Shown: positions 60,081 through 64,000 of the stretch, one piece after another
Numbering within the stretch: position 1 is the stretch's first letter
Layout: each line of letters begins with the position of its first letter
Assembly (NCBI RefSeq): GCF_900603025.1
Contig: NZ_LR026975.1
Location: 2,480,001-2,544,000 of the forward strand
Reading direction: 5' to 3'
Length of the DNA: 64,000 nt
Origin: Mycolicibacterium hassiacum DSM 44199
Lineage (GTDB): Bacteria; Actinomycetota; Actinomycetes; Mycobacteriales; Mycobacteriaceae
Program-made: the position numbers and the translations under genes
The notes under the pieces: model-generated
Seen by the model: the letters and a program-made list of their open reading frames with translations, nothing else
Told to the model about the DNA's origin: nothing
Database searches by the model: none

Positions 60081-60109
60081 AGCTTACGTCGCAGCCGGTG
60101 GAGTAGAAC
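60081..60109. promoter_or_regulatory. Divergent leaderless promoters of thyA and the dienelactone hydrolase
   Basis: Minus strand TAAGCT (60081-60086) ends 7 nt before the thyA GTG. Plus strand TAGAAC (60104-60109, an imperfect TANNNT) ends 7 nt before the ATG at 60117. Start codons are 43 bp apart. Confidence 0.5.
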
Positions 60110-60116
60110 GAAAGGC

Positions 60117-60863
60117 ATGCCCAAGATTCGACGGATCAGCGACACCATCACCACCCCGGACGGCGAATGCCGGGTCACCCTGCACGTCCCCGACAGCGAC
60201 GGGTCGTTCCCCGGCGTGGTCATGTACCCCGACGCCGGTGGTGCCCGCCCGACGTTCGACGAGATGGGCGACAAGCTGGCCGGTTACGGCTACGCGGTGC
60301 TGGTGCCCGATGTGTACTACCGGGAGAAGGACTGGCAGCCGTTCGACATGGCGACGGTGTTCACCAACCCGTCCGAGCGTGAGCGCATCTTCGCGATGAT
60401 CGCCAAGGTCACCCCGGACTTCATGGCCGCCGACGCCGCGGCGTTCTTCGACTACCTCGCCGGCCGGCCGGAGGTCCGCGGCGAGCGGTTCGGCACCACC
60501 GGCTACTGCATGGGTGGGCGCACCTCGCTGATCGTCGCGGGCCGGGTGCCCGAGCGGGTGGCGGCGGCGATGTCGTTCCACGGCGGTGGGCTGGCCTCCG
60601 ACGACCCGGGCAGCCCGCATCTGCTGGCCGACCGGATTCAGGCCGCTGTCTACGTCGGCGCCGCCGAGAACGACCCGTCGTTCACCACGGAGGCGGCCGA
60701 GACCCTGGACAAGGCGCTGACCGCGGCGGGCGTGGAGCACACCATCGAGTGGTACTCGGCCGCGCACGGGTTCGCGGTGCCCGACAACGCGCCGTACGAC
60801 GCGGCTGCCGCCGAACGGCACTGGCAGGCCACCGCGGCGTTCTTCGGCAAACATCTGCGCTGA
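60117..60863 (+). CDS. Dienelactone hydrolase family protein (Rv2765-like)
   Basis: A 248-residue alpha/beta hydrolase with the DLH Cys-Asp-His triad: [13 protein letters not shown] (Cys nucleophile), [11 protein letters not shown] (Asp) and [11 protein letters not shown] (His). [34 protein letters not shown] is the typical N-terminal region. Substrates of mycobacterial members are unknown; the chromosomal setting gives no catabolic pathway. Confidence 0.92.
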   Translation: MPKIRRISDTITTPDGECRVTLHVPDSDGSFPGVVMYPDAGGARPTFDEMGDKLAGYGYAVLVPDVYYREKDWQPFDMATVFTNPSERERIFAMIAKVTPDFMAADAAAFFDYLAGRPEVRGERFGTTGYCMGGRTSLIVAGRVPERVAAAMSFHGGGLASDDPGSPHLLADRIQAAVYVGAAENDPSFTTEAAETLDKALTAAGVEHTIEWYSAAHGFAVPDNAPYDAAAAERHWQATAAFFGKHLR

Positions 60864-60904
60864 ATCACCTGCGCCCGGGTCGGCCGGTGGGTGACCATGG
60901 ACGG

Positions 60905-61828
60905 ATGGATGGCCAGGTCACCCGGGCCCCGTCCGGGTGCAGCGACGCCGGGTCGCGCATCGACCCGGTGCTGGCGCGCAGTTGGTTGCTGGTCAACGGC
61001 GCCCACTACGAGCGGTTCGCCCCCGCCGTCGCGTCCGAGGCGGACATCGTGGTGCTCGACATCGAGGACTCGGTGGCGCCCAAGGACAAGGACGCGGCGC
61101 GCGAGAACGTCGCCCGGTGGCTGGCCGCCGGCAACACCGACTGGGTGCGCATCAACGGCTTCGGAACCCCGTGGTGGGCCGACGACCTGGAGATGCTCGC
61201 CGGAACCCCGGTCGGCGGGGTGATGCTGGCCATGGTCGAGTCGGTCGACCACGTCACCGAGACCGCCCGCCGCCTGCCCGGCGCCCGGATCGTCGCGCTG
61301 GTGGAGACCGCCCGCGGGCTGGAGCGCATCACCGAGATCGCCGCCGCCAAGGGCACGTTCCGGCTGGCGTTCGGGATCGGTGACTTCCGGCGCGACACCG
61401 GGTTCGGGGAGAGCCCGTTGACGCTGGCCTACGCTCGGTCACGGTTCACGATCGCGGCCAAGGCCGCCCACCTGCCCAGCGCCATCGACGGCCCGACCGT
61501 CGGCACCAACGCGCTCAAGCTCAGCGAGGCGACCGCGGTGAGCGCCGAGTTCGGGATGACCGGCAAGATCTGCCTGACCCCGGACCAGTGCCCGACGGTC
61601 AACGCCGGACTCTCCCCCTCACAGGAGGAAATCGCCTGGGCGAAGGAGTTTCTCCTCGAGTTCGAACGCGACGGCAGCGAGATCCGCAACGGTTCGGACC
61701 TGCCGCGGATCGCCCGCGCCACCAAGATCCTGGAACTGGCCCGCGCGTACGGCATCGAGGTCTCGGAGTTCGACGACATCGACGACCCCGCGCACCTGCC
61801 GGCGCCGTCGGACACCTACCACTATTAG
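60905..61828 (+). CDS. CitE-like HpcH/HpaI aldolase/citrate lyase family protein
   Basis: A 307-residue TIM-barrel protein. SWLLVNGAHYERFAPAVASEADIVVLDIEDSVAPKDKDAARENVARWL, EMLAGTPVGGVMLAMVES, ALVETARGLERITEIAA and AFGIGDFRRDTGF carry the CoA-/Mg2+-binding residues of stand-alone CitE-like lyases (malyl- or citramalyl-CoA type). No citrate lyase alpha or gamma subunits are present. Start at ATG 60905 is the best of several; the ribosome site is weak. Confidence 0.88.
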   Translation: MDGQVTRAPSGCSDAGSRIDPVLARSWLLVNGAHYERFAPAVASEADIVVLDIEDSVAPKDKDAARENVARWLAAGNTDWVRINGFGTPWWADDLEMLAGTPVGGVMLAMVESVDHVTETARRLPGARIVALVETARGLERITEIAAAKGTFRLAFGIGDFRRDTGFGESPLTLAYARSRFTIAAKAAHLPSAIDGPTVGTNALKLSEATAVSAEFGMTGKICLTPDQCPTVNAGLSPSQEEIAWAKEFLLEFERDGSEIRNGSDLPRIARATKILELARAYGIEVSEFDDIDDPAHLPAPSDTYHY

Positions 61829-61871
61829 AACCCGCCATTAGAACCCACCATTAGAACCCCACCATTGGAAC
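61821..61871. repeat. Four-copy tandem repeat at CitE/membrane-protein junction
   Basis: ATTAGAACCC recurs at 61824, 61837 and 61850 (13-bp period) with a diverged fourth unit ATTGGAAC at 61864 (14 bp on). It begins in the last codon and stop of the lyase gene and ends before the opposing gene. Confidence 0.85.
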
Positions 61872-61880
61872 AGGGCGCGG

Positions 61881-62333
61881 TCAGGGGCTGTCGGCGTCGC
61901 GCGACCCCCGCACCGAGCGCAGCACCCCGCGGGCGGCGTAGACGCCGGCGACGACGCACAGCAGGATCAGCACGACGAACATGACCAGCCAGTTGCTGCG
62001 GTCATGGGGGACGTTCCACCACACGACGGTGAACAGCACCGCGCAGACGAACACCACGATGTCGCGCCAGTTGCCCTGGTACGACATCGCAGCCCGGCGC
62101 AGTTCGCGGGTGCGTTCGGTGGTGGTGATCAGATCGTCGATGCGGGCGTTGATGCTCGCGGCCAGCCGCGCCTTCAACTCGGGTTGATCGTCGGGGATCC
62201 GTTCGAGCAGATCCATGTCCTTGGCGATCATGCCGCGGAAGTCCGGTCCCCGCAGATTGCCCGCGGCCAGCCCCAACAGCGCGCCGCCGGCGACCGGCGC
62301 GGCCCCCAGAGCGATCTCAGCGAATCCCGGCAT
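61881..62333 (-). CDS. Hypothetical membrane protein
   Basis: A 150-residue protein with an N-terminal hydrophobic Gly/Ala helix (EIALGAAPVAGGALLGLAAGNLRG), a charged helical middle (DMDLLERIPDDQPELKARLAASINARIDDLITTTERTRELRRAAMSY) and two C-terminal helices (DIVVFVCAVLFTVVWWNVP, WLVMFVVLILLCVVAGVYAARG). No family recognised. Confidence 0.78.
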   Translation of the reverse strand: MPGFAEIALGAAPVAGGALLGLAAGNLRGPDFRGMIAKDMDLLERIPDDQPELKARLAASINARIDDLITTTERTRELRRAAMSYQGNWRDIVVFVCAVLFTVVWWNVPHDRSNWLVMFVVLILLCVVAGVYAARGVLRSVRGSRDADSP

Positions 62334-62390
62334 GGTCCAGTTCTACCGTGCCGCGGTGTCGCCGCGAGTAATTTTCGGTTCCGTCGAACA

Positions 62391-62843
62391 TCACATCAGC
62401 TGCGCGGCCACCGTGGCGCCGAGCTCCCAGCAGGCCTGCAGATCCTCCTTGCTCGGTTTGCCCGACACCACAACGTATTCGGCGGCCTTGACCCAGCCCA
62501 GCCCGGCGGTGATCGAGGTGACCGCGCGTTCGGCGCCCTCGGTGCCCTCGTTGCCATGCAGGTACAACCCGAAGGGACGGCCCCGGGTGGCGTCCAGACA
62601 CGGGTAGTAGATGACGTCGAACGCGTGCTTGAGCGCACCGCTGATGTAGCCCAGGTTCGCCGGGCTGCCCAGCAGGTACCCGTCGGCGGCGAGCACATCC
62701 GCCGGCGAGACCGACAGCGCCGGCCGGCGCACCACCGCCACGCCCTCGATCTCCGGGTCGGTGGCGCCGGAGAGCACCGCCTCGAACATCTCCTGACAGT
62801 GCGGCGACGGCGTGTGATGGATGATCAGCAGGGTCTTGTTCAT
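62391..62843 (-). CDS. Flavodoxin-family protein (Rv2771c-like)
   Basis: A 150-residue FMN-binding flavodoxin/NADPH-dependent reductase fold: LLIIHHTPSPHCQEMFEAVLSG, ADGYLLGSPANLGYISGALKHAFDVIYYP and FGLYLHGNEGTEGAERAVTSI. Likely an FMN-dependent redox carrier or quinone reductase. Its ATG overlaps the upstream stop (ATGA). Confidence 0.9.
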   Translation of the reverse strand: MNKTLLIIHHTPSPHCQEMFEAVLSGATDPEIEGVAVVRRPALSVSPADVLAADGYLLGSPANLGYISGALKHAFDVIYYPCLDATRGRPFGLYLHGNEGTEGAERAVTSITAGLGWVKAAEYVVVSGKPSKEDLQACWELGATVAAQLM

Positions 62844-63304
62844 GACCGCTCCTCCAGTTCGACGGCCTTGCGCATCGCCTCGCGGGCCCGGCTGCGGTCA
62901 CCGGCGTAGTCGTAGGCGCGGGCCAGTCGATACCAACGCAACCAGTTGTCGGGATCGCTTTCCAGTTCGGCGCGCACGGTCTCGAACAGCGCGTCGGCCG
63001 CGTCGCGGCGGATCCGGCCGGAGGGCATCCGCGGCAGGTCGCTCACGTCGAGTTCCATGCCGCGCTCCCTGGCGATGCGGGCCAGCCGCTGGTGGGTGAA
63101 GCCCGCCCGCAGGGTGCTCACCATCACCCAGGCGCCGATGAGCGGCATGACCAACAGCGCCGCCCCCAGCCCGATCGCGGCGGGCTCTCCGGAGGCGATG
63201 AACGCGACCGCGATGCGGCCGAGCAGCACGAAGTAGACCACCAGCGCCACGCACATGAAGCCGATGACCAACTGGATGCGCAGGGCCCGGTTGTCTTCTC
63301 TCAT
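62840..63304 (-). CDS. TPR-containing membrane protein (Rv2772c-like)
   Basis: A 154-residue protein with two transmembrane helices (IQLVIGFMCVALVVYFVLLG and AIGLGAALLVMPLIGAWVMVS) and a C-terminal tetratricopeptide-like segment (WLRWYRLARAYDYAGDRSRAREAMRKAVELEE). Function unknown. Lies between dapB (13 bp upstream) and the flavodoxin gene in one operon. Confidence 0.9.
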   Translation of the reverse strand: MREDNRALRIQLVIGFMCVALVVYFVLLGRIAVAFIASGEPAAIGLGAALLVMPLIGAWVMVSTLRAGFTHQRLARIARERGMELDVSDLPRMPSGRIRRDAADALFETVRAELESDPDNWLRWYRLARAYDYAGDRSRAREAMRKAVELEERS

Positions 63305-63317
63305 CTCTGGGTTCGTC

Positions 63318-64000
<683 letters not shown>

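Noticed and set aside
62391..62843. Flavodoxin and CitE-like genes as a catabolic island
   Set aside because: Each sits in the gene order known for mycobacteria or as a single gene; no pathway partners, transposases or composition shift were seen.

Overview
This 64 kb window is very GC-rich chromosomal DNA from a mycobacterium. The gene order closely follows the Mycobacterium tuberculosis segment from ceoB/ceoC (Rv2691-Rv2692) to dapB (Rv2773c). It differs from M. tuberculosis in several ways: recA has no intein, a gluABCD glutamate transporter sits beside miaB, and the genes I remember as sthA, the Rv2717c nitrobindin and fadE20 are absent. That pattern fits a Mycolicibacterium-like environmental or rapid-growing species better than the tuberculosis complex. 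This is inference from remembered synteny. I see no rRNA, tRNA, CRISPR array, transposase or phage genes.

Layout. 1-7.2 kb: K+ uptake regulators (trkA/ceoC), small membrane and OB-fold proteins, dut, DUF3093, DUF4193, cei and suhB. 7.3-16.2 kb: ppgK, the primary sigma factor sigA, unlinked small genes, then sigB and the iron regulator ideR, and a DUF4192 gene. 16.4-23.7 kb: PAC2 protein, alpha/beta hydrolase, PhzF-like isomerase, nrdR, and the divergent chiZ-like/lexA pair sharing an SOS-box-rich promoter region, then a long LGFP-repeat envelope protein. 24-26.8 kb: a molybdopterin oxidoreductase coupled to a cysteine-free FmdE-like protein (the most accessory-looking module). 26.9-36.5 kb: the reverse-strand DMT transporter/Rv2728c/miaA/dapF/hflX operon, DUF349 protein, HtrA-like lipoprotein protease, Rv2732c and miaB. 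36.6-39.8 kb: gluABCD. 39.8-44.7 kb: an F420-type LLM oxidoreductase, recA-recX, DUF3046, a glycosyltransferase, ephG and DUF5313. 44.7-51.5 kb: the clgR-pspA-pspM envelope-stress operon, cinA-pgsA, argA and ftsK. 51.6-64 kb: ABM/mycofactocin-type SDR pair, dapA-RNase J, thyX, the thyA-dfrA-AlkZ-SDR operon (the SDR is broken), dienelactone hydrolase, CitE-like lyase, and dapB-Rv2772c-flavodoxin (dapB runs off the right end).

Functional themes. The window concentrates DNA-damage and stress control: lexA with its own SOS box, three tandem SOS-like boxes before the chiZ-like gene, recA with both an SOS promoter and a PafBC-type promoter, and SigE/SigH-type promoters of identical geometry before sigB and clgR. 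Folate/dTMP metabolism (dut, thyX, thyA, dfrA) and lysine/peptidoglycan precursor synthesis (dapA, dapB, dapF) recur. About twenty genes have a TANNNT -10 hexamer 6-8 nt before the start codon, the signature of leaderless mycobacterial transcripts. I used this to choose several starts.

No clearly new multi-gene system is visible. The items most worth a second look are the overlapping face-to-face leaderless promoters of dut/DUF3093, the internally deleted and frameshifted SDR gene, the FmdE-like/BisC operon, the 61-bp palindrome at 26.8 kb, and short tandem duplications sitting exactly at four convergent gene junctions.
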